Notes: generated by a model not told the origin, from the sequence alone. DNA of 64,000 nt from Lepturacanthus savala (GCA_030544235.1 CM060462.1:1041001-1105000), one strand, 5' to 3'; numbered from the stretch's first letter, positions 41,237 to 54,356 are shown. A program made the numbers and translations.

Positions 41237-41689
41237 GGATAGTGAAGCTGCATCACACCAGGTTAGTAGCAGGAAACATGTTGACGTGTTATAACAGCTT
41301 CTGAACATTTAATAGTTTCTACAAACCTGTTATCAAGGACGTTTTCACTGCATCATCATCTAAATGTTTGTAGTTTGCAGGTCAGCAGAAGCATTAGTCA
41401 GTAACAGGCTGCAGGTTTCATCCTGGAACTCAGTGAAACTCATTTCTCTTTATGTGAAGCCTCATCCTGACACTAGTGGACTCATGTCGCCCCCGTGTGG
41501 CTGCAGGTAGAAACTGCACAACTGTCCAAAACTTTAAAGATTACTTTAAATGTTGCTTTACAGATGAAGTGTTTCTTTAAACATATTAACTAAGGTATTA
41601 TGTGTAACAGCCTTCAGAAATTTACTCTGCTAAAGAATTCTTTGAAAACAATATTCCAGTGTTTTGGAAGTTTCCCTCCGACTGCTGTT

Positions 41690-42620
41690 AAAGAACAAGA
41701 GGAGGCAGGTGAACAGTTGCTTTCAGAGTTTGTCTGATGATTGGTGAATGATCAGCTGTTGACCTCATGATTAAATGGAATCCACCTGTGTGTAATCTAC
41801 CCTCAGTATAAATACAGCTGCTCTGTTGCAGCCTCAGAGGTTTGATAAGAGGAGGCTGCTCAGTGAAACAGTTCAGGGATAAAGTTGTGGAGAAGTTTAA
41901 AGCAGAGTTAGGTTATAAAACGATTTCACTGTTCAATACATCATCAAGAAATGGAAAGAGTATAGAACAACTGCAAAGCTACCAAGACCCCACAGTAACT
42001 CTGGAGGAGCTGCAGAGATCCACAGCTCCGGTGGGGGAGTCTTAGTGGTGCACTGCACAAATCTGTCCTTTATGGAAGAGTGGTGAGAAGAAACAAGAAG
42101 TCTGGTTTGAAGTTTGCCAGAAGCAAACGTGTGGAAGAAGCTGCTCTGGTCTCATGAGACCAAAGTGGAACTTTTTGGCCTAAATGCAAAACGTTGTGTG
42201 TGAGAACTACCACTGGACATCACTGTCAACACAGCATCCCTCTGTCTAACATGGTGGTGGCAGCATCATGTTGTGAGGCTGCTTTTCTTCAGCAGGGACA
42301 GAGAAGCTGCTCAGAGTTGATGGGAACATGGATGGAGACAAATACAGGACAAGAAAACCGTCTTGAACGGGGCTGAGGTTCAGCTTCCAGCAGGACGACG
42401 ACCCTAAACATAAAGACAGAGCTACGATGGAATGGTTTAAAACTAAACCTGTTCCTGGTTAGAAAGTCCAGACCTGAATCCAATCCAGAATCTGTGGCTA
42501 CATCTGAAAACTGCTGTTCACAAACATTCTCCATCTAATCCTGCTGAGCTTCAGCTGTTCTGAAAATATTCCAGTCTCTGGATGTTTAAAGCTGCTAGAG
42601 ACAGACACGGATAAAAAAAA
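41690..42620 (+). mobile_element. degenerate Tc1/mariner-like DNA transposon
   Basis: Many stretches match my memory of the common teleost Tc1-like family: GGAATCCACCTGTGTGTAAT near 41779, GGATAAAGTTGTGGAGAAG near 41877, TGGAGGAGCTGCAGAGATCC near 42002, and GGTGGTGGCAGCATCATG near 42253 (the HHGGGSIM region of the transposase). CCAGCAGGACGACGACCC near 42389 and AATCCAGAATCTGTGGC near 42482 cover the DDE end. Internal deletions and stops remove any intact transposase. It sits in the convergent intergenic space between KIFC3 and the GT6 gene. Confidence 0.88.
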
Positions 42621-43782
42621 GTAAATATATTTTTTTCTGTTTTAATTGTAACATGCATCAAGTTCACTGCAGGTGATGTTTTACACCGACATCAATTGTG
42701 TTTGATTTAGTAGTATTCATCCTGGAGGTTGGGTGTGTAAGGAGTCTCTGTGTCAGGAGGAGGAGGAGGAGGAGGAGGAAGAGGCTTCTCACCATAATCT
42801 GCAGCATCACATTTACACAGTGAGTGGAAGGAAGTACATAATACAATATGCATACAGCCTACTATCAGCTTTAAAGCTAAAAAAAAATGCTATTACATGA
42901 AATAGGTATTGATATTTTTCAAAAATGCTGAGTTCCTCACCGTCGGTCAGACTAATAAACTTCTCCAAGAGGAGCTGGAAGTCTGCTGCACCACCTCCAG
43001 CTTCACTGCAGGAAAAGTCAAGTTCACTCTGTTAGAAAAATATTAATTATACAGCAAATAAGTTCTGTCAAACTCATTTATTTGGTAAAGAAACAACTTA
43101 AAGGCCCCAAGAAATCAAAAATATATTACCCCTGTTTTAACCTTGTCCTGTTTATAAGAAAAGTATGTAAACTTTATGTGAAAATAACAGCGAAACACGA
43201 AGCTCCACCCTCAAAACCACATATCCCTCACACAGACCTTGTTTCATAGAACCAGTCTGCCCAGTTTCAGCGTTCTGACCCATCACACTTCTATCCTATC
43301 ATGAGCTGACATCTGTGCCGTGCATCAATGTCCTACCGTCTCAGCACAGGTGCAGAAACGACTCCACCACACAAACACAGGAGGATCAGCAGCGGCAGCA
43401 TTCTGCTTCTAATCCTCACAGAAAACTGCTGCTTCACTTCTGAACAGTGTTCTGTTCTACAATCAATTATTTTAATCAATAACATGTTTATCGTCATGAC
43501 AACCGTTTTAATTCAATCTTAAAATGTCATCACAGACTTACAGTAAAACCATCAAAACCATTTAAATCAAATTCCTGAAAGAAATAACCAAATCTTTAAA
43601 ATCATCCTTTAAAACCGTCTTATTTGCACCAATGTACATAAATGATTAACAATAATAAATGTTCTGTTTTCAAGTGTTGATTTTTAACGAAAAGAATAAA
43701 ACAGAAGATTCTGATTCACACACAGAGACAGAAACGCTGTGTCCCAACAAACTGGTTGATTCTCATGATTCCAGTAACTGAG

Positions 43783-43837
<55 letters not shown>

Positions 43838-44273
43838 CACCTGTCACTTTACTGCAAACATGCACCTTTCAACTCCACATACTATTTTGTCATATGTATA
43901 CATTTCCACTCCATCTACACATAATATTCATTTTTATAATTTTCATATTGTGAATCTTTATTTTATTCTTATATATTATTGCATATTATTATTTTATCAC
44001 TTTTTTATTGGTTTTATCTTATTTTTAGTCTGCTCAGGGAATGAACAGAGTAAGGATTTCATTGTGTAGTGTAACTGCATATATCTGTACATGTAAACTG
44101 TACATAACCAACTCTATTCACCTAAAGTGACTTATTATCTCACCAATACACTATTTGCACTAACATAGTTTCCTGATATGTAAATATAAATTGTGCATGA
44201 CCTAAAATTCATTACCTAATGATCAGTGCTGCACTCACAGAGTTGATTAGCTGTGTTTCTTTAAGCTGCTCTG
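42621..44273. other. convergent intergenic sequence
   Basis: Contains a (TCC)n-type run near 42757-42785 and the AC tract at 43785. The AT-rich stretch at 43900-44120 with aaggatttcattgtgtagtg looks like an old repeat tail. The GT6 3'UTR must lie in the part next to 44273, but I see no decisive polyadenylation signal. Confidence 0.45.
43785..43834. repeat. (AC)25 microsatellite
   Basis: Pure AC followed by ccctcacctgtcac. The next 400 nt are AT-rich and may be old repeat; no gene seen before the GT6 stop at 44274. Confidence 0.95.
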
Positions 44274-44955
44274 TTAGGTTCGGAGTTTATTGTAATGTTT
44301 TGGTGCCCACACTAGACGCCAGACGCGTATGTCGTTGCCACCATAAGCGACCGGGTCCCAGCAGTACTCAGGGGACAGGAGCTTGCTCGGTTTGTGGAGC
44401 CAGTAATACTTGTTCAGATGACTCTCATCGTGCCACAGAGCCTCCACGTTGTTGAGTTTGTCCTCCATGATGCCAAGATAACAAGCCTCCACTACATTCT
44501 TCACATTTTTCCACGAGCCTCCAAAGACGGCGGCGTGGTAGTAGTAATCCCCTGTTTCCATGAAGGCGGCGGACTTGGGGTTTCTGTCGTAGGTGAACCT
44601 GTTCTTTGGCAGGTTGTAATAGTAGGTGTGCAGCAACGCTACAGAATCCCCCAGAGCTTCCGATCCAAATCTGCCTCTAAACTCCTGATCCACGTCGAAG
44701 CAGAAGACGTAGTTGTTGCGGAGACGAATCTCTGAATCGATGAGGTCTGAGATCATGCTCATACGCATCATAGAGATGTCCTGCCACCTCGAGTACTTCA
44801 TCACCTGGATAACTCTCAGGCTGCGGCCGGGACCCAGCGTGATGTTTGGTACCTTCTGTGGCGTGTCCGTAAAAACGTAGTAGGTCACCGGTAATCCCAA
44901 CATGAAGTGTTGTTCTGCAGAGGTGAGGAAGGTGTTGAGGTAGGCGTCCAGGTAC
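44274..44955 (-). CDS. GT6 gene last exon (catalytic domain)
   Basis: Acceptor tctctgcag ends at 44956. The first base completes an Arg codon, giving RYLDAYLNTFLTSAEQHFML, then the full catalytic core to KHYNKLRT and TAA at 44274. It holds DVDQEF, the HAA triplet and HDESHLNKY. It corresponds to the large last exon of ABO. Confidence 0.95.
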
Positions 44956-47387
44956 CTGCAGAGACAGGACAGGAAGTAGACGTGTAAATACACTTAAAAT
45001 CACACTTTATTAAATAGATTTCATTATTAATATAGTCACAAAACTGCAGTTCAATGACTGTAATGGTTTAATATTTTAGTCATTCCCATCATGACAGCTA
45101 TGATGCAATGAACAAACTTAAATTAACCCTTTACCATCAGCTTTCAATGACTTTCCATTGATTTCAATGCAAAAAAAACACTAAAATGGAAATAGATTTC
45201 AATATAAAAGCAGCTGAAGGGATTTGTTCTGTTATGAACGTCACCATCTGAGTTCAGGCATTTTTTTTTTCCAATAAAAAAACTCACGTTACTGATTGAA
45301 GCCCCTATTTACTCACATTCTTAAGATTTCAGAGTCTCTCTCGCTCATTTATGAAGCTGTTGGTAGAGATGGATTAAATCTAAACTGAGACAGACTGAGA
45401 TCTATTTACAGAGGCGTTTCTAGCCCTGCTCATGTTTTTACTGACATTTAGTGTTTGTGTACGTGCGTGAACATGTTTGTGAACATCAGTCAGTCACCGT
45501 ATGTGTTTTATCAACTCCTACTGTGTGTGTGGGTTTATTTATGGAAAGCAATTTGCATTTGCAGACAGTCATTTGTCTGTGAATCCACTGCTGCAAAACC
45601 ACAGAGTTCACAGTTCACAGAGAGTCGAACCTGCCCACAGCAAACACGGTGAGAGCCACCGATGACCGGAGCTGGACGTGCATCTGGTCATAAAGCTCTG
45701 GGTCAAACATCCCGTCCCACATGATGGGAGCGTTCCATGATGTAACCGTGGAAACGTTTGGTCTCGCCCTGAAATTGCAGAAAAAAACAAAATAGATAAA
45801 TGATGGTGAACAAAGTAAATTAGCTGTTTGTGTGGAATGGGGTCATGTTCACACACTTATATACTTATATGGAGGTATATATACTTTATTATATACCACC
45901 AGAGCGGAACTTCAACATTCAACATTGATTTTTATCACAAAATGCACAATTCTGACTATTCCAACCACTTAGTTGAGCTGGAACTAACACCTAACTTATC
46001 TCAATTAAATTAACATTAGATAAAACATTATTCATATTAGTGAGAGGGGCTGTAGCAGTGATATTTATAATAAGGACAGACTTCTTACCCAAAGTTTAAG
46101 GTGTCATTGTTGCTCAGTATAACAGCATCTTCATGTACCAGCGGCAGCACGTCCATAGAGACGAGGCTGGCTAAATGCCTGGTAGAGAAATACGTCCATA
46201 ATGAGACTCTGCAGTGAAATCACTGTTCAGTGATTCTTGTAACAAGTACATGATGTAGGACGTTGCTTCTCACCTTAAATAGAAGGATGTGCAGCTGACG
46301 AGGAGCAAAACAGAACAGCAGAAGCCAAATGTTCTTCTACAGGTTTTCTGGTCAATTATTCTACTGGAATGTTTCAAGCAGACCAACAAATGAGAAAACA
46401 CCACTGTTTAAATGGTTTTCTGGACATCTAGACCCATTTCACATGTTCCTGGCATGTAATTAAGCATCCAGACCACACACTGATTCCTCCAGTATTGATC
46501 GTCCACAGGTCCACATTGTCCGAGCTCATAGTTTAATCTTACTTGTTGACATTTTGGCCTCAAACTTTATAGAAAACTTGATAATCTAATATTTAAACCA
46601 GATTTATTATGGAAGCCACTGCTGTTGCAAATAGGAACATGATGCTCGTTTCTTTAGAGAAAAGAAATGAGTGAAATGGGAGACGTTACACGGTGCAGCT
46701 TATTGACATTAGTACAATTACTGAGCTTATTACCAGTGTTAATTAGTTCCCCAGTCAGAGGGAAATCAGTGCAGATACTGGAGGAATTAGTTAACCCCTT
46801 GACCTCCAGCCCCTTTTCAGGTTTAGGACATACCATAGTCAGTAGGGTATGTCTCTGGAATAAACACAGAGATGTTGGTCGACACTAAACCAACATTTAT
46901 TGATCTCAAATAAACATTTTCATCCCAAAACAGCAACAAAAAAACACATTTTTTGTTCGTCGCTTCAAACAAGCGACTTTTTACTGTAGTGTTTTTTGGC
47001 TGCTAGTTTACTGAGTTTTTGTCATAAAGCTACACTGATGGTACCGTTGGACTCGTCACAGTCTCAGCTTTCATATGAGATGTCATGTGTTTATATCACA
47101 TGAAGTATCAGAGCGCTAGCCATCAAAATGTGGCCAGTGGGTTGGCTTTATGATCGTATAGCGATTTTCATATTTGTTAATTAATTAGCTTGGTGTTGGA
47201 GTTGTGTTTGGTGTGTGTAAATATGACTTATATGTGCTTGTAGTGGAGTTTCTCCTGTTTAATTTGATGTATAGCTTCACTATATTTGTACATGATTAGT
47301 GGAGCAATCTCAGGATCCCCCCACAGGGGGGGGTTAATGGGTTAAAGTATGATCACTATGCTTGAGATAAATGCCAGGAACATGATG

Positions 47388-47461
<74 letters not shown>

Positions 47462-47476
47462 GTAGGTCTACCTCAT
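44274..47476 (-). CDS. glycosyltransferase family 6 (alpha-1,3-galactosyltransferase-like), 5 coding exons
   Basis: Coding exons on the - strand: 47476-47472, 46363-46274, 46178-46089, 45768-45631, 44955-44274. All junctions keep frame and sum to 1005 nt, 334 aa plus stop, close to human ABO (354). Type II Golgi protein: short tail (MSRIIDQKTCRRT), membrane segment FGFCCSVLLLVSCTSFYL, stem, then catalytic domain. TSWNAPIMWDGMFD corresponds to the ABO stem/exon 6. The last exon has YYVFTDTPQKVPNITLG, the metal-binding DVDQEF, FGGSW, WHDESHLNKY and KLLSPEYCWD, all GT6 hallmarks. The donor/acceptor triplet reads His-Ala-Ala (YYYHAAVFGG), as in GGTA1/A3GALT2-type galactosyltransferases; ABO has Leu/Met-Gly-Gly/Ala. 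It would add terminal alpha-1,3-Gal or GalNAc to glycans. Convergent with KIFC3. Confidence 0.9.
45631..45768 (-). CDS. GT6 gene exon 4 (stem to catalytic domain)
   Basis: Acceptor caatttcag, donor AG|gttcga. It encodes ARPNVSTVTSWNAPIMWDGM, then FDPELYDQMHVQLRSSVALT and VFAVG. Parallel to ABO exon 6 (WLAPIVWEGTFN, GLTVFAI). An N-glycosylation sequon NVS is present. Confidence 0.92.
46089..46178 (-). CDS. GT6 gene exon 3 (stem)
   Basis: 90 nt between acceptor tctctaccag and donor gtaaga. It encodes HLASLVSMDVLPLVHEDAVI and LSNNDTLNF, with a possible N-glycosylation site NDT. Phases match both neighbours. Confidence 0.75.
46274..46363 (-). CDS. GT6 gene exon 2 (membrane anchor)
   Basis: 90 nt between acceptor acattccag and donor gtgaga. 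It encodes RIIDQKTCRRT, a basic cytoplasmic tail, then FGFCCSVLLLVSCTSFYL, a Cys-containing membrane span. The positive-inside layout fits a Golgi type II enzyme. Confidence 0.78.
47392..47456. repeat. (AT)32 microsatellite in GT6 intron 1
   Basis: Uninterrupted AT immediately 3' of the first coding exon on the - strand. Confidence 0.97.
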
Positions 47477-47520
47477 GGCTGTGAAGAGCTGTCTTCTCCT
47501 TTCTGTAGGAAGGTCTCAGG
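47472..47520 (-). CDS. GT6 gene first coding exon (ATG at 47476)
   Basis: 49-nt exon after acceptor ctatctacag, ending ATGAG|gtagac. Only the last 5 nt are coding: ATG plus AG, which with T from the next exon gives Met-Ser. G at -3 supports the start. An (AT)32 tract lies 16 nt downstream of the donor. Confidence 0.65.
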
Positions 47521-48292
47521 CTGTAGATAGACTGACGAAAAAGACAATTCACTGTTTAGACTCTAATGATCAGCACAGTGAGATTTTCAGTCAAATAGTG
47601 ATGATTAACTGTTTGGTTGCAGCCACAGCAACAGTTCTGTTATGGAACATGAAGCTGCAAACAGGAAATGTTAGTTGTTTTTCTGTTTGCAGTAGTAAAC
47701 AGGGAATAAACAGGATCATTTTAAAATCAGAGAAGTTGCATGAGCTAATTCCATGTATAGGTGCATATGTGGATACTTACTGAAAATTAACAAATGAAAA
47801 TTACTTTTGAATTGTGCTTCAATGTATTAATGAGCACAGGGTCAAATGATTTCCCATCATTTCTGTCCAGTTATTTTCTAAATGGTTCTGTTGAAGCACA
47901 ACTTCAACGTGTGTTAAATTTAAACGTGTTAAAAACTATAAATAATATAAATACAGACACTGGTGAATTGCCTACAAACGTATTTCCTTGGTTCAGTCAC
48001 CCTAACCCTTTCAGAAATATATCTTTTACAGATATGTGGTTATAAATAATAGATTCTCAAATGTCAGTGAAAGACATTTTTAATGTGATGATACTAAACG
48101 ACTCAGTCAAATCACCCACATAGTGAAACAGGTGCCTTCAAATCAGCAATGTTTACTATTAATCATTGAAATATTACTGCAACATGATGGTTAATATATA
48201 ATCACAGCTCACTTTGTAATGAGCAGCGTCTCAACTCAAATACTAATATACTGTTAAAATGTTTTTGATATATAGACAAAGGGGTGACCTAC

Positions 48293-48329
48293 CTCCTCGA
48301 AGGTTCTTTTCATGCAAACATCCAATATT
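48293..48329 (-). other. probable 5'UTR exon of the GT6 gene, carrying a uORF start
   Basis: 37 nt between acceptor gtctctttacag and donor GAGGAG|gtaggt. It contains ATGAAAAGAACC. Spliced to 47520 it gives a 22-codon uORF whose TGA overlaps the main ATG as ATGA. Splice use is inferred from the site quality and spacing only. Confidence 0.42.
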
Positions 48330-48459
48330 CTGTAAAGAGACAATTTCCTTGATTTCCTGATGTGTTACAGTCGTTTCTCCAACTCGGAGGAAACCAGTCT
48401 GCTCAGTTCAGCTCTTTGGCCATTAGTTGTTTTAGCTCCAATTCCTCCACCTCCTCTGG

Positions 48460-48460
<1 letters not shown>

Positions 48461-48544
<84 letters not shown>

Positions 48545-48685
48545 CAGAGCAACACTATATCTCATCCTCCTCCTCCTCCTCTCTTCTCTTCATCATTTGA
48601 AGTTCACACCTCCTCTGTACAGTAGAGAATCATTTACAGGTGGTATTAAAACCCATAACTCTACACAATAAAGGTGGCTCAAGGC

Positions 48686-48734
<49 letters not shown>
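48461..48734 (+). mobile_element. microsatellite-bounded repeat, copy 1: (AC)n core (GT)n
   Basis: (AC)41 at 48461-48542, a unique core at 48543-48690, then (GT)22 at 48691-48734. The core begins gacagagcaacactatatct and ends aaggtggctcaaggccaaac, and recurs nearly identically, reversed, at 54352-54503. The two ends are complementary (CA..TG), acting as long simple-sequence inverted repeats. No protein frame. Probably a short non-autonomous repeat; the family is not recognised. Confidence 0.6.
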
Positions 48735-48735
<1 letters not shown>

Positions 48736-49468
48736 TGCATTGTTGCCTTGTCACCACTAGAGGGAGTTGTTGTCATGTTTTCCTTCGACTTTACTTTTCA
48801 CACCAAACCTTCCCGTTCATGTTCAGTCTATGTGTTTAGTTGCTTGGATTTAACTAGTCATCGTTTTATTTGAGCCTGTTGATGCGACTGCAGCTTCTCC
48901 TGATGCCTCTCAGACTCTTTCCGTCACTTTTTGACCGTCTCATCTGTCCGTTCTATATTTTTTCATCCTCAGAGATGATCTAGAAGAAAAATAATCTAAC
49001 TGGTTGAGGTTTTCTTTGAGTTTCTGTTAGAAGTCTGTACAAAATCACCTCTGATTTACACCAAACACCACACGATGGCACTCAACTCACAATAACTGAC
49101 AAGAACCTTCATGTACTTCGTAGGGTTCAGTGGTCTAAATGACTAATTAATCATCCACAGTCTGAAACATAGCGTCATCCATGATATTCTCTGAAATAAC
49201 CGTAAAAATGTCTATAACCACAAGAAGATCCTTCACTGAAGTATCAACACTCGTAAAAATCCTTCATTAGAACTCTTAGAATTAGATAATAATCATCATA
49301 AGAAGATTCATACGTCTTTGCAGCAGAAGAAGAAACTAGTAAACTACATTTATGGACGTCAGCCACAGTTTATTGTATCTGCAAATGTTGTAAAATTGGA
49401 TGTTCATACCTTGGGGCAGTGCTGTGTTAATTATAATATTATAATTATAATGATTATAATAACCATTC

Positions 49469-49620
49469 TAATTCTGGAGGAGGCGGAGCTACTCCATTGT
49501 AATTCTGGAGGAGGCGGGGCTACTCCATTGTAATTCTGGAGGAGGCGGAGCTACTCCATTGTAATTCTGGAGGAGGCGGGGCTACTCCATTGTAATTCTG
49601 GAGGAGGCGGGGCTACTGCT
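49469..49620. repeat. 31-bp minisatellite, 5 units
   Basis: taattctggaggaggcggag plus ctactccattg; some units have ggggct in place of ggagct. The last unit is followed by unique sequence. Confidence 0.92.
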
Positions 49621-52600
49621 TTATAAGGTCACATGATAAATCTGAATAATCAGAGAAATAATCAAAATACATAGTTCTGCCCATGGTTTTCATTCCATTT
49701 TTCAAAATATTTCTTAAAGATGAACATAGAATCCTTTTCCTGAACAAACATCCTATATTTCCTATATTTTAGAACTTTTAAAGTGTTACTTGAACTATTT
49801 TGATTGTTGAATTTGTTTTTTGTGAGAAACCCATAGCTTCACTGCATTCCTTTCAAACTCAGGCAGTTGGAGGTCGATGGATTTGTAGGAAAGTTGAGTA
49901 GGAACTCTGATTCCAAGTGTTTTGCAGGCTTCTAGGAGGTTGGAATATCTCAACACTAACTCGAACCCTTTATGTGGCTCGAAAGCACAAACCTGCAGCT
50001 CAGTTCCTCATTTTTCAGCAGGACTTTTATTTTTCATGGTCACAACAGCGATCACTGAAACAGCAACGGCTTGTCATAGTCTGTCATTGTGACTGTGTTA
50101 CCAGGTGGTTCATATCAAAAAACACTAAATGAGCTGCAGAATGACAGAAGAATCATCTTCGGTTCAGGAGAATTAGAAAAGGGTCACTATCTGAAGAAAA
50201 TGTGCATTCTTTTAGCTAAAAGCAGGATGAATAGGTAATTGTAGAGTAACAGTGAAGAGGAAGAAGAGGAGTTTTCCCCCAGATTTAGAATGAACTGATT
50301 CAAACTGCAGAACGTTGCATCAGGTTTCAGATTCAGACGTCGTAGTTGACTTCTGTCCTTTGTGTTTGTACTTTGGACTTTTCATTAAAGAACCCAGATG
50401 CAGCGTTCAACTTTCATATTGACAAACTGCAGAGCTTCATATCCATCAAGCCTGAAATAACTTCACTGCTCACTAGAAGACGGAAAAGCTATAAACGAAT
50501 CAACCCAAGTTCTACAGTATCAGTCGAAATTCGAACGTGTGAAAACACGCATGCTGCAAACACTGAGCAAAAGAGGAGCTCGTCCCGCTGCGTGCTGCTC
50601 CGAGTACAGACACACTGAGTAATCGCAGCTAAACACAGAACAGGCCTCAGCTGCTGGTTGGAATTACAGCAGGAGACGGAGGGAGTGTCCTGCAGAATCT
50701 GTGGATCAGAGATGACGGCGTTTCCTTCTAAATTCTTCCAGCAGCACCAACAATAAATCCTCATCTTAAGGCCTTTGTAAGGAGTGTGTGTGTCGGGGTG
50801 TGTGTATGCGCGTGTGTTTCACTTAGTGTGTGTATGTGTGTGTCTCTCAGTGTGTGTGTGTGTGTGTGTCAGAGAGGACAAAGTTCAAACAGGTGAATGG
50901 AACTAATCCTCAGGTGGCTTTAAAAGCAATGTACCATTTTAAGATGTACTCGGACACATCAGCCTATAAAACCCTTTGTGCTACAGAACAAATGATGTTT
51001 TTCTGTGCATTTAAATGTCATTTTGGGAGATAGGCATACAGGTACATTTAACAACAATCACACAAAGCTCTTTATTAAAGGCACAAAAATGAGAGAGACA
51101 CATATTATGTGTATTGGGGAACTGAATGACTGGTTTGTATTTATATTATAGGAGCTATCCAAGGTTGGGCATCTAGTAGAATGCCAGGTGACTGATTTAT
51201 ATCATTAAGTTGGTTGTAACATTTACATTAATCCAATATATGCAAAGGCAGTCTGAAAGAAAAAGGAAGCACGGATAGAAATAAGAAATAAGGCAAAATA
51301 CAAATAAATCACTGTGGTAATCTCTAATATAGAAATAACTTGTTATAGAGTCTCTGGAGTCCTCTAGTGGCCAAATGTAGCACAACTAAATATGCACATG
51401 GATCAATTACCTCACAAGGAAAAAAGAAACTTCACTGAAGTAAACTGAATAAATGGAATAAATGGAATGAATAAAGATCTCCTGATAAAGATTAGAATTC
51501 TAGGATATTAATAAATTGTAGTGATGACTAATCAGTTGAATACAGTAAGAAGAGAAGATCTGAAATCCAATGTTTTATTGGTGAACTGTGCTTCATGAAT
51601 TAAATCCAGAAGTAAAGGTCCAGCACATTAAACCAGTTAGACCAGGTGCATTATTCAGAAATGTGAAACAAATACAGAGATTCAGTTTAATAAATAAAAT
51701 AAGGTCTCTAATAGACACTTAAGCTCAATATAGCAATTAAAAATGAATAATAGAAGTATAACACGCCTCTAAATGAGGCAAAATAAAGAACAAGACGCCA
51801 ACAGGCATATTTCTTTAGGCCTTTCACTGAGGCCACATCTGCTGCTGACACAGCAGGTAAGTCAGGAGAACAGGACGTAGTTTACCAGAGGTTAAAGGTC
51901 AGAGGAACAACACCTCAACCCCAAAAGAGGATCTGTGGTTTCAGTATCAACCTCTGAAATCAAAAAGCCACAGGATCTAACTTGCCTCAACATGTTTGGA
52001 GGCTGGAGTTGCTGCGGTGGTCAGAGAACTCCTTGTTGTTATTTATCGTCCGTCTCTGTTCTGTTTGTAAATAAAGTTGTCGTTCAGTGACTGAAGACGC
52101 ACTTGCCTCATCCTCCTGAGTCTGTTCCATGTCTCTTATTGTTAATTTATCGGCCGAGAAGACTACGGGTCCTTCAATGGGACAAAATTCAAATGTGCAA
52201 ACGTTGGCTCGTCACCGTTGATACTACTTTTATAATAGCTAAATAATATACTATGTATTATACTATAATAAATAATGAATAATATTCATTTTCTGCATGT
52301 TTTGCAGCACTTATAATAAGGCCCTTCTTAACCTCGGGTATATTATAAAATATTTTTTATGTATGTGTGTGTATATGCCTTTTAGGGACTCTAATTTATT
52401 TATAAACTCTATTTTTACATATAAATATCATTAACTATTAATTCTCACTTCTTAGATCGGTGAAGTCATTTTACCTCATTTTATTATTCAACAGTCAGGA
52501 GAGTCGCTGTGGAGATCTGGAGGAAGAACATTCCCATTGTTTTAAATGGAAAGTTTTGTGCCGACACCTTTGTAGTCCCATAAAAGTCGGCTGTTTTAAC

Positions 52601-54269
52601 CCCTACCTGACCCTAGCCCTAACTATAACCTACGTCCTGACCCCAACCAAACAGCCACCTGCTGCAGAGGTCACTCACAGGTAAAAGACCTGTCAGTGTT
52701 TCTCTGAGCTCTGCACTTATCTGGCTCCTCCACAGAATCAATGGCACCAAGTGTTCCTTTCCCAGAAAGGCCGTTAATTTCTTCAGCAGCCAGTGTTTTT
52801 GGAAGCAGCGATTTTCGCCCGGGACACGCTGACATCACCTTGGTCTCGGGTTTTATGAGAGGTGACATCTCCGTTGAAACACAGCTATGAAAATATGGAG
52901 GTGAACTGGAATCACAACCTGCTGGTGCATAAACATGGCGAACATAAAGTCAGTAGTAAGTGTGCACACCTGCTTTCCTCTGGCTTTCTGCTGCAGGGCT
53001 GCCAGGCCTCCGTGCCCTTTCCTCTCTGCAGAAGCAGATTTTTTCACTCAAACATGAATGAAGGTGTGAAGCAGAGCTTCTCAAGGTCCTGCAGGAGAGT
53101 CGATATGTTAGTGGAATAAAATCACTGAAAGCATAGCATTATTTCTTTGGTCTTTCTCTCTTTGTTGAGTTCCAACTCGATACAGTACCATAATTCATTA
53201 GGTCAGAGAGTTAAATAGAATCAGCTGAATTAAATATATATCTCTAGTAGATGCATTGGCCTGAAACTTTGTCCAGACATTTATGGTTCAGAGCAGGGGT
53301 CACCAAACTTTTCCAGCTTGACATCAAGTATGAAAGGCTGGTTCTACCTCTCAAAGTAATGGCTGCTTAAACCAGTAGGTGCAGTCTTCAATCCACTGAT
53401 GAGGAGTCTGGCTCTTTTCACAGCTCCTTTAAGATGCTCTCAGACCCCTCAAGGAATGTCTGCAGTTATTTGTGCTTCCACACTCCACACACAAAAAAAT
53501 GAAAACAACATTTTTTTAGCATATTGTTTACACAAAAAATGGTGTAAAATGTCTATTATTGTTTCCCAAAGCTTAAGATTCAACCTAAAGTTACCAAAGA
53601 GACCAAGAATGTGGACATTTTCTTCTTAATTCACTTCAATTAATGCAATTAATACAGAAGAAGTTCAGGTAAAAACTCTCTAGGACTAAGAATAAGTTAA
53701 TTACTAATCTAAAAGTAAAATATTGTGAATTATGCTCCTTTTTTAAATTAGTATTATAAGAATATCAGAAAACTTTTGCAGGTGACATGAAGGGCAGATT
53801 TTAGAGTTTCACGCTGATCTTTGACTATGATGAAAGTGTCTTTCACAGACATGAAACACTATACACCCCCCACCTCTTTACATGCCCTAGTCCAAGGATA
53901 TGCGTATGTCAGAGCTGTAACATCATCCTCCATAAGTATCACTTTGACTCTCCACAGGTCACATTCCTGTGTGATGGTGGAGAATGTGTGAATGGATTTA
54001 CCTGCATGTGGGACAGAGGAATACAGAAGGAGAGAAGAGTTGAAGGGGAGGGAAGAAGAGGAAGAAGGCCAGAGATCATCTGGAGACAAAAAGAACAGAG
54101 GAAAAAAAAAAAGGAGAAGCAGAGTTATGAAGTCCGCTAACACAGCAGCATCTGGCACCGCTCATCCTGCCCCATCATACACATTCCTGTCTGACACGCT
54201 AACAAAGCACCATTGTACTGAACTGGATCTGACTCACATCCTCAATGATACCTACCCTATAAGCTGCAA

Positions 54270-54270
<1 letters not shown>
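49621..54270. other. no gene seen
   Basis: AT-rich with a GT cluster at 50785-50870. A short stretch near 52597-52625 carries ccctaccctgaccctagccc-like words. Frames are short and unsupported. Confidence 0.5.

Positions 54271-54356
<86 letters not shown>

Noticed and set aside
44394..44735. 113-codon + strand frame
   Set aside because: Antisense to the GT6 catalytic exon, whose - strand reading has clear family motifs.
47794..48045. 83-codon + strand frame (MKITFELCFNVLMSTG..)
   Set aside because: AT-rich, no splice context and lies opposite the GT6 5' region; chance frame is likelier.
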